Source of the DNA: Candidatus Limnocylindria bacterium
GTDB taxonomy: Bacteria; Chloroflexota; Limnocylindria; P2-11E
Direction: 5' to 3'
DNA length: 64,000 nt
NCBI GenBank assembly: GCA_036523395.1
Contig: DATDEH010000102.1
Span: 1-64,000, forward strand
Part shown: positions 16,473-24,414 of the stretch, piece by piece
How the letters are laid out: the number at the start of each line of letters is the position of its first letter
Numbering within the stretch: the first letter of the stretch is position 1
The notes under the pieces: generated by a model
What the model was told of the DNA's origin: nothing
Database searches by the model: none
The model's input: the letters and a program-made list of their open reading frames with translations, nothing else
Position numbers and translations under genes: made by a program

Positions 16473-17042
16473 ATGGCACAGTCGACAATGAGGGTTGAGG
16501 CGCAGGCTGCCGACGTGACTTCAGCCCATCGCGCGAAGGTGTCGGCGGAGGCGCTCCGCGGCCGAATCCGGTCCCAGCACTTTGCCATCCTCGCGACCAC
16601 CGGAACTGACGGCAGCGCGGACTCCGCCGGCGTCAGCTACGGAGCGGTCGTTGAGAGCGGCCAGCTCGTGCTGTATGTCATGACCCGTCGGCATCTGCGC
16701 AAGGCGCGCGACATCGCTCGCCAGCCGCGGGTATCACTGGTCATTCCGATCCCTCGCCGACTGCTGTCGTTCATGCCGCCGGCGACGGTGCAGTTGCGGG
16801 GAGAAGCCGAACTCCTGCCACAAGACGACCAGCGCGGGACGCTCGCGTTCCAGGGCTTCTTCGTCGGGCGGCGTATCCTCGCGGCCTATCGAGCCATGCG
16901 GCTACGCGGCGACGACCGCACCTGCTTCGTGCGCATCGCGCTCGACGCGACCGCACGCTCATACATGGTCGGTACAAGCCTGTGGCAGGTCATCCGCCAC
17001 ATGGAAGCCGGCACAGCGACGACCGACCTGACAGCGAAGTAG
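16473..17042 (+). CDS. Pyridoxamine 5'-phosphate oxidase-like flavin-binding protein
   Basis: A 189-residue protein of the PNPOx-like split-barrel family: LRGRIRSQHFAILATTG, then LYVMTRRHLRKARDIAR and VSLVIPIPRR are typical flavin-fold segments. Such proteins bind FMN or F420 and reduce diverse substrates; the specificity is unknown. It starts two bases after the cupredoxin gene and is probably co-transcribed with it. It is the last chromosomal gene before the tRNA-Glu element array. Confidence 0.82.
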   Translation: MAQSTMRVEAQAADVTSAHRAKVSAEALRGRIRSQHFAILATTGTDGSADSAGVSYGAVVESGQLVLYVMTRRHLRKARDIARQPRVSLVIPIPRRLLSFMPPATVQLRGEAELLPQDDQRGTLAFQGFFVGRRILAAYRAMRLRGDDRTCFVRIALDATARSYMVGTSLWQVIRHMEAGTATTDLTAK

Positions 17043-17195
17043 CCAGGAGCGGCGGCCAGAGTCGCTGCGCCTAACGCATGGCAGCGCGATCGCCTCGAAG
17101 TCGAGCTAGACCTCAACTGCAAATACTCGTCGAGCCCGTGCGCTTCTCAGGGCCATCGATCGCGTGGCGGGACTCACTGACGCTCTTGCGCGAGC

Positions 17196-18212
17196 TCACG
17201 AGCGATTTCGGGAAATCCCGAACACTAGGCGTGGAACAACAACGATGGGACCTGTAGCCCGGAGGGTGTGCAACTGACGGTGTCCGCTGACACCGGGGTC
17301 CTTCATCTTCGAGCGTAGTCGCTCGTACGGCGTCTGCCCTCCGAGCGCACCATGCGGACGCTCGAAGTTGTAGAAGTCCTCCCACTCCTGAAGCTTCGTG
17401 GTGAACACTTTGGCGTCGTCGACCACGACACCGTCGAGGAGGCGATAGAACTCTTCGGCGTCGATGCGGTGCGAGCGCTCAACCTTGCCGTTGAGCCGCG
17501 GGGTGCGCGGCCGGATGTACACGTGCTCGATGCCCAGATCCTGGACGTGCCAGTGGAAGGCGGCCGCGAACTCGGAGCCGTTGTCGGTCTGGATGCGCTC
17601 AACGCGGAAGGGCAGCTTCTGCAGCACGTAGTCGACGAACTGGATCGCGCTCTTCTGGCCGAGGCGCTCGTAGACCCGCAGCACGCGCAGGCGGGTGCAG
17701 TCATCGATCGCCGTAAACTGATAGTGCCGGCGCCGCGAGCCCTTGAGCGGCGCGATGAACTTCACGTCGATCTGCACCTGGTGGCCCGGCTCGGGTTTCT
17801 CGTAGCGCTGCCAGCGCTTGTGGTACGGCACGTGGCGCTGGGACGCCGGCAGGCGGCTGAGGCCCAGGCGCCTGAGGATGCGCCAAATCCCGGAGGTGCT
17901 GACCACCAGCTCGTGGTAGCGGCGCAGGTACATCGCGATCTTCTGCGGCCCGAAGTGGTACGTCTGGCGCAGATGCACGATCTTGCCGACGATCTCGGTA
18001 CTGGTGGCCTGGGGGCTGTGGTGCGGACGACGAGAGCGGTCCTCGAGACCGGGCACGCCCTTCTCGACGTAGCGTCGCAGCCAGACGTAATAGCTCTGCC
18101 GCGTGATCCCGTAATAGCGGCAGGTCAAGGCGACGTTGCCGCTGACTTCCCTCGCGTGACGGATGATCGCCAGACGCCGTGTCGCGGACCTCGCCCGCTC
18201 TTTATCGGTCAC
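17196..18212 (-). CDS. IS481-family transposase, reading out of the left end of the element
   Basis: About 338 residues from GTG 18212, which has AGGAGG seven bases upstream. An N-terminal HTH (VALTCRYYGITRQSYYVWL) is followed by an rve/DDE core: Asp in HQVQIDVKF, Asp in RIQTDNGSEF, Glu in NGKVERSHR. This matches IS481-family transposases. The frame does not stop inside the element. It reads through the left inverted repeat (encoding HRQLHT) and ends about 70 bp into flanking DNA, so the last ~24 residues are derived from the insertion site. The catalytic residues are intact. Confidence 0.9.
   Translation of the reverse strand: MTDKERARSATRRLAIIRHAREVSGNVALTCRYYGITRQSYYVWLRRYVEKGVPGLEDRSRRPHHSPQATSTEIVGKIVHLRQTYHFGPQKIAMYLRRYHELVVSTSGIWRILRRLGLSRLPASQRHVPYHKRWQRYEKPEPGHQVQIDVKFIAPLKGSRRRHYQFTAIDDCTRLRVLRVYERLGQKSAIQFVDYVLQKLPFRVERIQTDNGSEFAAAFHWHVQDLGIEHVYIRPRTPRLNGKVERSHRIDAEEFYRLLDGVVVDDAKVFTTKLQEWEDFYNFERPHGALGGQTPYERLRSKMKDPGVSGHRQLHTLRATGPIVVVPRLVFGISRNRS
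17254..17266. repeat. 13-bp direct repeat left of IS481 (target duplication inside att A)
   Basis: GTAGCCCGGAGGG is identical to 18273-18285 on the other side of the IS. The preceding bases (CAACAACGATGGGACCT) resemble those before other att copies (for example CAACGACGCGGGTCA at att E), so the original att A context extended leftward. Confidence 0.75.
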
Positions 18213-18272
18213 TTGGATCCCTCCTCTTTTGGGCGGACCAAGTGTCAACGACGTCCGTCAGTTTTAGACACA
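17267..18272 (-). mobile_element. IS481-family insertion sequence inserted into the leftmost att site
   Basis: About 1.0 kb. The left end TGTGCAACTGACGG (17267) and the inward-reading right end (complement of 18243-18272, TGTGTCTAAAACTGACGG) form imperfect inverted repeats sharing AACTGACGG and TTGACAC/CTGACAC. Identical 13-bp copies of GTAGCCCGGAGGG flank it at 17254-17266 and 18273-18285. This is the start of the tRNA-Glu-derived att core, so the IS landed inside att A and duplicated 13 bp. Long target duplications occur in this family. Confidence 0.85.
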
Positions 18273-18318
18273 GTAGCCCGGAGGGGATTCGAACCCCTGA
18301 CCTCTTCCTTGAAAGGGA
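18273..18318. repeat. att A: 46-bp tRNA-Glu 3' half
   Basis: From GTAGCCCGG to TTGAAAGGGA, the complement of the tRNA-Glu 3' half from anticodon loop to discriminator. It is identical to att B, D, E and to the corresponding part of the intact tRNA. It lacks the 5' half, so it is not a functional tRNA. It is split from the left flank by IS481. Confidence 0.9.
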
Positions 18319-18454
18319 TGGGGTCGAGAGAAGCGGCCTGGCGAATACTCCAAGCACGAATCGATACGGGCATCGACGCGCAACGCGCATCAGATAAGCG
18401 GCCAACGAGGTCACTGAGGCGGGCAGCAGGCCGTCTCACTAGAGTCAAGTCGCC

Positions 18455-18967
18455 ATGAGTAGCCACGGGGACGCGGCGCGCAAGCCACCCGCGTCGAAAG
18501 CGTCACAGCTGCCTTCACGAACTCCGATCGTGGTTACGTTGCGGGGCGAGGGAGGAGCGGAGATCCAGATTGAGTTAGTCGGTCGCGCGCACCCGGAGCA
18601 GCAGGACTACTGGGACGGCAACTGGCTACGGACACGTGTGAAGGTGCGGGCGGGCGGATTCCATGGAGAGTTCGAGCCTGAACTGCGGGTCGAGGAGTTC
18701 GTTCGACTGCGAGACGGCGTGCGGGTGTGTATGACAGACCTGCGAGGCACGTTCGTGTTTGAGACGATGGAGGACCAACTCGAGATCACGGCGAAGGGCG
18801 ATGGACTCGGTCATTTCCGCGCGGAGTGTCGCGCCGAAGACGTGGCGGGCATCGGCAACGAACTGACCTTCACGATCGACCTCGATCAAACGTACTTGCC
18901 GCCGCTGGCGTCACAACTCGACGCAGCGCTGAAGGTCTTCCCCGTTGTGGGACACCCCGGGGCGTGA
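18455..18967 (+). CDS. WapI-family-like immunity protein
   Basis: A 170-residue protein. The segment DYWDGNWLRTRVKVRAGGF followed by an ELR/EEF acidic-aromatic stretch, GDGLGHFRAE and DQTYLPPLASQLDAAL matches the pattern of WapI-type immunity proteins, which neutralise contact-dependent or polymorphic toxins. It is a small beta-rich cytoplasmic protein with no signal peptide. No toxin gene is evident in E1, so it may act as an orphan immunity gene. It is the first cargo gene of E1. Confidence 0.65.
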   Translation: MSSHGDAARKPPASKASQLPSRTPIVVTLRGEGGAEIQIELVGRAHPEQQDYWDGNWLRTRVKVRAGGFHGEFEPELRVEEFVRLRDGVRVCMTDLRGTFVFETMEDQLEITAKGDGLGHFRAECRAEDVAGIGNELTFTIDLDQTYLPPLASQLDAALKVFPVVGHPGA

Positions 18968-18979
18968 GCCTGACCGCAC

Positions 18980-19387
18980 TTACTTGGCCGAGGCGATAAG
19001 CCAGCCGGAGAGAAGTCCCAAACCAAATCCGAGAAGGACAAACGCGAACTCGACGAATGTACGTGGCTTTCGAAGCTCATCAACGACCCTAGTGCGCCAA
19101 CCGCGCCGCTTCTCCTCCTCTTCTAGGTCGCCCGCAGCAGTAAGCCAGTAGCGAATATCTGAGATCTTGCCTTGGTCACCTGCCGCGATTTCAACCGCTC
19201 GGAATCCATGGAGTTGCGCGATGGCCTTCTCGAATGCCGAGACCGGAACGGACCACTTGCGCTCTATGCAGTAGCCAAGAATCTCAGGCTGTGTCGCGTG
19301 GCCCCGCCATCCGGGCCGGCGCGCTAAGTCGTACAAGGCCGCTCGAACGAGCTGAATTGCCTCGCCGGTTGTCTTTGGCTCTGCCAC
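18980..19387 (-). CDS. Hypothetical protein with C-terminal membrane segment
   Basis: A 135-residue protein. The N-terminal ~90 residues look like a small winged-helix or helical domain (TQPEILGYCIERKWSVPVSA, then IRYWLTAAGDLEEEEK). They are followed by an Arg-rich hinge and one C-terminal helix (FVEFAFVLLGFGLGLLSGWL). The family is not recognised. It is convergent with the WapI-like gene, with a 12-bp gap. Cargo of E1. Confidence 0.6.
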   Translation of the reverse strand: MAEPKTTGEAIQLVRAALYDLARRPGWRGHATQPEILGYCIERKWSVPVSAFEKAIAQLHGFRAVEIAAGDQGKISDIRYWLTAAGDLEEEEKRRGWRTRVVDELRKPRTFVEFAFVLLGFGLGLLSGWLIASAK

Positions 19388-19497
19388 TACTCGTCCTTCC
19401 CGGCCGCGATCATTCGTCGAACATGATTGCCATTTGCCGATTGATGTTAGGCAACAGACCAGGGTTCCACATCACTGCGGCGGCTCGCGCGGTCGAT

Positions 19498-20265
19498 CTA
19501 GTCGGGGTCCGCAATTCGCTCAGAGCGGAGTATTTCGATGCCTCGCAGGTGTTCCGCATAGTTGGTACTCCGTTTAGGCGCTACGAGAACGACATCGTCG
19601 AAACCTCCGTCGAGCATCTCTTGGATCGTGACGTGCCAATACGCTTTGCCAAGGTCGATTGCTTTCCATTTGTCGTCGGCGAGGGTGGCGCGGCGAACGA
19701 CCGCTTGCGTTGCCGGATCACGTCTTATCAGACGCGCCGGGACGCCAATCAGCGTTATCTCCGCCGCCTGAGCCTCACGAATGTCAATTGCCCAGTCGAC
19801 TTGCTCGTAATACGCCGCATTCGCCTGTTTGAACTGCTGGTCCCGCTCGGGGTGGCTTTCGTCGTCAAAGAGGTGGGTGTAGGGCCGGCTGATCAGCGTC
19901 CCGATCTTGCCTCGCAGCGTGACGTGCTTGAACACTGCGCCGAAAACGAGGAGGTGGGTCCGCGCGCTCGTGCGAAGTCCGTCAATGATGGTGTCTTCGA
20001 CGATCGCGCCATTAAGGTAGGTCGCGTGGACCGAACAGTCGACCAAACGGCAGTTGCGAATGACTGGACGGTTAGCGAGATCTGCCCGCACAGCGACGGT
20101 GTAGTTGTCGAAGCTGCAGCGAATGAACTCAAAGTCGCTGCATACCTGGCGGCGGCGTCGAAATGGAGCGGCAGAAAAGTTGGGGCCAGTTACAACTTCG
20201 CCCTCTAAGCGCGAATACTTAGTTATCGGCCCACTAGTGATTGTCTTTCGGTCGAATCGTTTCAC
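19498..20265 (-). CDS. Hypothetical protein, possible beta-helix repeats
   Basis: About 255 residues from GTG 20265. Residues ~40-110 contain short periodic segments (FEFIRCSFDNY, IRNCRLVDCSV, IVEDTIIDGL) reminiscent of pentapeptide or right-handed beta-helix repeats. The C-terminal part is mixed and contains WKAIDLGKAYWHVTIQEML. No catalytic motif is seen. The open frame extends further upstream to 20604, but that stretch runs through the inverted-repeat region and is not protein-like. Cargo of E1; function unknown. Confidence 0.55.
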   Translation of the reverse strand: MKRFDRKTITSGPITKYSRLEGEVVTGPNFSAAPFRRRRQVCSDFEFIRCSFDNYTVAVRADLANRPVIRNCRLVDCSVHATYLNGAIVEDTIIDGLRTSARTHLLVFGAVFKHVTLRGKIGTLISRPYTHLFDDESHPERDQQFKQANAAYYEQVDWAIDIREAQAAEITLIGVPARLIRRDPATQAVVRRATLADDKWKAIDLGKAYWHVTIQEMLDGGFDDVVLVAPKRSTNYAEHLRGIEILRSERIADPD

Positions 20266-20303
20266 CCGCCGGGCATTTTCCCACGGGGATCCCGTCACAG
20301 CCC

Positions 20304-20430
20304 CGCGCTGATCGCGCCCCCTCGTAAGCGGGAGCATCGCGGGCGGTGGTACGCGGTCGCCACCGCCGAAGGCGGGGGCGCGCGTGCGCCGGCCGCGAGC
20401 CTCGCGCGAACGAGGGGCGCGATCAGCGCG
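20304..20430. repeat. Large inverted repeat beside the Rep gene, candidate replication origin
   Basis: CGCGCTGATCGCGCCCC at 20304-20320 continuing to CTCGT pairs with ACGAGGGGCGCGATCAGCGCG at 20410-20430. This gives a stem of about 21 bp around an ~84-base GC-rich loop with further small inverted repeats (GGCGGTGG/CCACCGCC). An arm-type repeat GAGAAGCGGCC follows at 20475-20485. It lies about 320 bp upstream of the HUH Rep gene. Structured DNA upstream of such Reps is typical of double- or single-strand origins. The 20266-20746 gap otherwise holds no convincing gene. Confidence 0.5.
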
Positions 20431-20746
20431 CGCAAGAGATCGCAGCAGGATCGCGTGTCTGTAGATCGCGCGTAGAGAAGCGGCCAATCCTCTTGACCAG
20501 CCGCTAATGCGTGACGTAGTTTCGGCAGCACTCAGAGGTTCCGGTAGCCAGACCGGCCGAGCGGCGTGTGTAGGCACGCGGACGTATGCGATGTGTACGT
20601 CCAACCGATTCGCGTGGCCTTAGTCACAGGATCGGTGGCGACCGAATAAGGCGTGGCCTACACAAGGGTCCGAGAAAGCCTCAGAGCGGTTTTCCCCCAT
20701 CCTTGACTAGCGAAGCTGCGCCCAACACACGAAAGAGGCGCAGCGC

Positions 20747-21319
20747 GTGGCTGAAGCGGCAAGAGGACACACGGCGTGCACGCTGGACTGCTGGCCGTGT
20801 CACCTCGGCTGGTGGATCGCGAACACGTGGCAGTGGCAAGTCTTCGCCACGCTCACGCACCGAGATCCGGAAGTGCTACGCGGCGCCTTTACGCACGTCG
20901 GAGTCGGCGGCGCCGAGCGGCAGCTCATCCGCTGGTGGGATCGCTCCATTCGTCCGCGAGCTCCGGGCGCGTTCGCGTGGTTCCAAATGGAAGCGCACAA
21001 GGCGCGCCCAACGCCTCATTGGCACGGCCTGATCGGTGGGCTGCCGTCCGATCTTCAACGGTCGGACATCTGGTCAGAGTGGTTCAAAGCGCCGCGTGGC
21101 GGCCTCGCGCGACTCGAGCCCATCCGTGACGTCGATGGTGTTGCGCTCTACGTCGCCAAGTACGTCACCAAGGACCTGGGCAAGCCGTGGTTCCTGGGCA
21201 ATCTGCGTGACGCTCGTAGACTCGCTCGCGGCCTGCTGCCCGCCGGGAAGGAAAACGATGACCGGCGTTCGGACCTTTACAACTCGATCACGACCGATGA
21301 GGTGGGCGGAGATGCGTGA
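20747..21319 (+). CDS. HUH-type rolling-circle replication initiator (Rep)
   Basis: A 190-residue protein from GTG 20747. It has the three Rep motifs in order: VFATLTHRD at ~32-40 (motif 1), PHWHGLIGG with the metal-binding HUH pair His91/His93, and YVAKYVTKD at 135-143 (catalytic Tyr plus Lys). Such proteins nick an origin and stay attached through the Tyr to start rolling-circle replication. The last 8 bp overlap the int1 start. The tail GLLPAGKENDDRR recurs at the end of the Replic_Relax protein in E4, although the two proteins are otherwise unrelated. This points to a module junction. Confidence 0.85.
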   Translation: MAEAARGHTACTLDCWPCHLGWWIANTWQWQVFATLTHRDPEVLRGAFTHVGVGGAERQLIRWWDRSIRPRAPGAFAWFQMEAHKARPTPHWHGLIGGLPSDLQRSDIWSEWFKAPRGGLARLEPIRDVDGVALYVAKYVTKDLGKPWFLGNLRDARRLARGLLPAGKENDDRRSDLYNSITTDEVGGDA

Positions 21320-22301
21320 TGAACGCACCGCTCTAGTCGATGTCGTTGAGAGCTTCTTCATTCACCGCAACGACCTGTCGGCGGCTACGGCAGCCAACTA
21401 TCGAATCGCAATCGCGCAGTTCGTGAGGTGGTGCGGCGCATCGCTTGGACGACCGCCGACCATTAGCGATCTCGAGGGAGGCACCGTCGAGGCTTACCTG
21501 CATTTCCGACGCGTCACCGTATCCGCACAAAGCGCACGGAGTGGATGGGTGGCGCTTCGATCACTTGCGAAGTTCCTCGCTGAACGACGAATCCATCACG
21601 ACAACGGCGACTCAGTTCTCCGGCTGGTGAGACAACCGAAAGTCAAGGACGAGCCACGTCGGGCGTTGACCGACGAAGAGATGTGGCGTGTCCTCGAAGT
21701 TTCCGCCACCGGCGAGATGGGGCTGCGTGACAAGGCTCTCGTGTGGACGCTGCTCGGCTGTGGGCTTCGGCGTGCCGAGGCGGCGAACCTCCGGTTCTCC
21801 GACGTCAAGGTGCATGACCGGACGCTTCACGTAAGGGCGCAAACGAGCAAGTCAGTCCATCCACGCGACGTGACCATTCCGATTGAGACAGCGAAGGTGT
21901 TGGACGAGTACCTCGATCAGCGCGAGGGCGAAATCGACGCGGACGCACCGTTTTTCGTTGATCGACACGGGCGGGCTCTCTCAGGGAACGGGATCCGCAA
22001 ACTCTTCGAACGCCTCAAAGTACGTTCGGGCATCCGCGACCTGTGCGCTCACATCAACCGGCCGACATGGGCGACGAACTTTCATCGGTCTGGCTCGGGC
22101 TCGCGATTCGATCTCATGGTCGAGGGCGGATGGACAACGGGACGGATGGTCGAGCGGTATACGAAGGCAAGACCCGTCGAAGAACGACGACGCGCTCCGT
22201 CACCGTTCACGGCATCACGGAGTGCGCGGAAAGAGAAGAGGCCGTTAGAGAAGCGGCCTTCACATCAGATAAGCGGCCTGTTCGGGAAGCGCACGGCCTA
22301 A
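21312..22301 (+). CDS. Tyrosine recombinase (integrase int1, subfamily alpha)
   Basis: A 329-residue phage-type integrase with a SAM-like N-terminal core-binding domain and a C-terminal catalytic domain. Catalytic residues are Arg153 (GCGLRRAE), His247 and Arg250 (AHINR), Trp274 (EGGW) and Tyr283 (ERYTKA). The usual HMLRHTWAT box is HINRPTWAT, so the conserved His after Arg is Pro; activity could be impaired. The C-terminal tail KEKRPLEKRP is encoded by the right-arm repeats. It overlaps the Rep stop by 8 bp and ends 23 bp before att B. Confidence 0.92.
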   Translation: MRDERTALVDVVESFFIHRNDLSAATAANYRIAIAQFVRWCGASLGRPPTISDLEGGTVEAYLHFRRVTVSAQSARSGWVALRSLAKFLAERRIHHDNGDSVLRLVRQPKVKDEPRRALTDEEMWRVLEVSATGEMGLRDKALVWTLLGCGLRRAEAANLRFSDVKVHDRTLHVRAQTSKSVHPRDVTIPIETAKVLDEYLDQREGEIDADAPFFVDRHGRALSGNGIRKLFERLKVRSGIRDLCAHINRPTWATNFHRSGSGSRFDLMVEGGWTTGRMVERYTKARPVEERRRAPSPFTASRSARKEKRPLEKRPSHQISGLFGKRTA

Positions 22302-22324
22302 GCGACCAATAACGACGCGGGTCT

Positions 22325-22370
22325 GTAGCCCGGAGGGGATTCGAACCCCTGACCTCTTCCTTGAAAGGGA
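22325..22370. repeat. att B: 46-bp tRNA-Glu 3' half
   Basis: Same 46-bp core as att A. The sequence diverges immediately after TTGAAAGGGA into GCAGGCCTAGG, the class II left arm of E2. The left flank AACGACGCGGGTCT is shared with att D. Confidence 0.9.
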
Positions 22371-22645
22371 GCAGGCCTAGGGAAGCGACCTAGCGATGAA
22401 GTTACGAATGAAAGACGCGCCGGACCGGCCAACTCCGCGCGTCAGGAAAGCGGAGCTCACAAGGATCACAGGAAAGGAAGCGGCCTGGGAAGCCGCGCGC
22501 ACGTTGCGCGGCGCGCGGTCGGCGAGTTGGATCGCTTCCCTGCCGGGGCGGAAGATCGCAACAACGTCCTCCGCCCCCGGCCACATCTACCAACGAAGCG
22601 AAGCCGACACGCGACTTGCGAACCCGTCGTGACGCGAGGGTTGCC

Positions 22646-23317
22646 CTATTTGTAAGCGGTTAGCGTGCAGTGAGCGGGACCCCAATCGTACGAACCGCCG
22701 CTCGAGATCGAGTGGTCGCTCTCCGTGAAGTACGTGTGCTGCGTCTCCCACCACCAACGCCAATCCTGCGCCGAATAGCGTTCAGCGTTGGTGCCGACCA
22801 GGCTGCTGACACCCCAGTAACTTACGAGATTCCCGTCCTTGTAGAACTTCGCCCCGGACGGTGACATGAACACACTGAGGGTGGCCGTCGCGTTACTCCT
22901 CGTCCAGCCTCCACCCCAAACATACGTACCGGATCCGGGATAGTCGGTCCAGAAAACGCCACATTGAGCGTCGGAGTACAGGTGGCTCGTCGGCAGCGCA
23001 GATGAACTCCCCGGTACGCGGCGAAGACCCAGGCGCGCAGCTGTTGTCTTACGCTGCACGATGAGCGCGCCTTCGTCGACGAGTCGCAACATTGCGGCGG
23101 ATCGGCGAAGGACCGCCTCCCGCATCCGTGCCTCATCCGCCACGGTCACCGTGGCAACCTCCTCCCAGGTCTGTGGGATTCGAACGCCCACGGACGTGGC
23201 CGTGATAGGACCGGTGATATCGCCCCATCGCGGAGGCGCGGCGAACGCATCCGTTTGTCCCATAAGCGCGAAGGACGCCAGTACGACGAGCATGGCCCTG
23301 AAGTTCTTCTTTGCCAT
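22646..23317 (-). CDS. Secreted aromatic-rich protein of unknown function
   Basis: A 223-residue protein from ATG 23317. Its signal peptide (KKNFRAMLVVLASFALMGQTDAFA) has a likely cleavage at AFA-AP. The mature protein has a helical N-terminal third. The beta-rich C-terminal half is very rich in Trp/Tyr/Ser/Gly (TYVWGGGW, WRWWWETQHTYF) and has two Cys. A segment KFYKDGNLVSYWG weakly resembles EFYYDGSTAVLNNHFG in the E5 secreted protein. The family is not recognised. It diverges from the LuxR-type gene; both may be controlled by the element's sigma factor. Confidence 0.65.
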   Translation of the reverse strand: MAKKNFRAMLVVLASFALMGQTDAFAAPPRWGDITGPITATSVGVRIPQTWEEVATVTVADEARMREAVLRRSAAMLRLVDEGALIVQRKTTAARLGLRRVPGSSSALPTSHLYSDAQCGVFWTDYPGSGTYVWGGGWTRSNATATLSVFMSPSGAKFYKDGNLVSYWGVSSLVGTNAERYSAQDWRWWWETQHTYFTESDHSISSGGSYDWGPAHCTLTAYK

Positions 23318-23470
23318 CACTTGACCCAACCTTTCGTGTAATTTCGTTTCGTTGGCGTATGAGTGGTATAGAGCCGCTAACCTTGGGGCAAGATGGCATT
23401 CAGACCAGTAGTCATTCGGCTAGCCAGGTAGGCGGCAAAGTGAGGCGAGGTTCGAACCTCGGACGAGCGA

Positions 23471-23704
23471 ATGAAAGAAAAGAAACCGCTCACTCCAAAA
23501 CAGCGCCGGATCATCTACCTCCTGCTCGACGGTTGCATAAGCAAGCAAATCGCCGCACTCATGGGCATTTCAGAGGCAGGAGTAAAGAAGCACCTCGAGA
23601 GCCTCAGACGGCGATATGGCGTGAGCACGCGTTCCGCACTCATGAGGAGCGCGATCGAGTCGGGGGACGTTCGACTCGGCCTGCGTCGACGGCTTGGCGG
23701 ATAG
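23471..23704 (+). CDS. Stand-alone LuxR-type HTH regulator
   Basis: A 77-residue protein that is essentially one LuxR_C_like (GerE) HTH: LTPKQRRIIYLLLDG, then KQIAALMGISEAGVKKHLESL and a C-terminal RRRYGVSTRSALMRSAIE. It shares GVKKHLExLxRRYxV and an AIExGD tail with the LuxR protein of E4 at 33540-33800, so the two elements carry homologous regulators. There is no receiver or ligand domain. It lies upstream of the sigma/anti-sigma genes in the same direction. Confidence 0.85.
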   Translation: MKEKKPLTPKQRRIIYLLLDGCISKQIAALMGISEAGVKKHLESLRRRYGVSTRSALMRSAIESGDVRLGLRRRLGG

Positions 23705-23937
23705 GAGACGAACGTCTCGCGATAGCATCGATCCTCGATATCAGCGACCGGTCGAACTGGCGCTCGCACCAACCTTGTGAAGCCGCGGCAGGGCCCAGCA
23801 CTCTGCGCCAGAGAGCTCCATGCGGGTGGCAAGGCGAAGAGCTAAGCGGTCGGGGCTCAACACGCACCCTGGGCTCGTCAGACGGGTTGAGTGCAGACCA
23901 TAACGCTGAGAGCCCCTTCAAAGCTCTTTAGTACAGG

Positions 23938-24414
23938 GTGAGCGTCATCGAATCGCACGAGCGCTCCGTCGCGACCGCGCTGCAGGACGAAGATCTATAC
24001 AAACGGATCTTCCGTGCGCTCGTCGCGGTCGGCGCTAGTACGGACGAGGCAAGCGACGCGCTGCAGGACGCGTACGAACAGGCACTTCGCCAATCACAAC
24101 CGCTGCAGCGCGTTGAAGGATGGCTATTCGTCGTGGCCCAGCGGCGATGGCGGCGTCAGCGGATACGACGTCTCCTATTTCGTCCACTCAACGCTGCCCG
24201 TGGGCACGTAGCAATCCCGATTGAACCCGGCGGAGTTCTGGCGGAGGTGCGGAAGCTTCCGATGCGACAACGGCAGGTCTTCGTCGCTCGTCATGTGCTC
24301 GGACTGAGCAATGATGAGACCGCGAAAGCACTCGGCATTGCCGACGGCACAGTCTCCGCGACCAACCACCACGCGCTGCACACATTACGCAAACTTCTGG
24401 GAGGTGAGATATGA
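23938..24414 (+). CDS. ECF-like sigma-70 factor
   Basis: A 158-residue protein from GTG 23938. Region 2 is DLYKRIFRALVAVGAS, then DEASDALQDAYEQAL and WLFVVAQRRWRRQR. Region 4 is LPMRQRQVFVARHVLGLSNDETAKALGIADGTVSATNHHAL. The order and size match extracytoplasmic-function sigma factors. The stop overlaps the next start (ATGA), coupling it to the anti-sigma-like membrane protein. A 233-bp gap before it contains no clear gene. Confidence 0.85.
   Translation: MSVIESHERSVATALQDEDLYKRIFRALVAVGASTDEASDALQDAYEQALRQSQPLQRVEGWLFVVAQRRWRRQRIRRLLFRPLNAARGHVAIPIEPGGVLAEVRKLPMRQRQVFVARHVLGLSNDETAKALGIADGTVSATNHHALHTLRKLLGGEI

Larger units (their letters stand above)
18273..22324 (+). mobile_element. Integrative element E1 of the tRNA-Glu array
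   Basis: Bounded by att A and att B. Left to right it contains class I left arm repeats (GAGAAGCGGCC at 18328-18338, GATAAGCGGCC at 18393-18403), a WapI-like immunity gene, two hypothetical genes, a large inverted repeat, an HUH-type Rep gene and integrase int1. Right-arm repeats are at 22234-22244, 22248-22258 and 22268-22278. It is about 4.05 kb. It is the only element here with an HUH Rep instead of a Replic_Relax gene. Confidence 0.8.

Noticed and set aside
21312-22301. int1 as a catalytically dead integrase
   Set aside because: HINRPT still keeps the catalytic His and Arg, and Arg153, Trp274 and Tyr283 are present, so loss of activity cannot be concluded.
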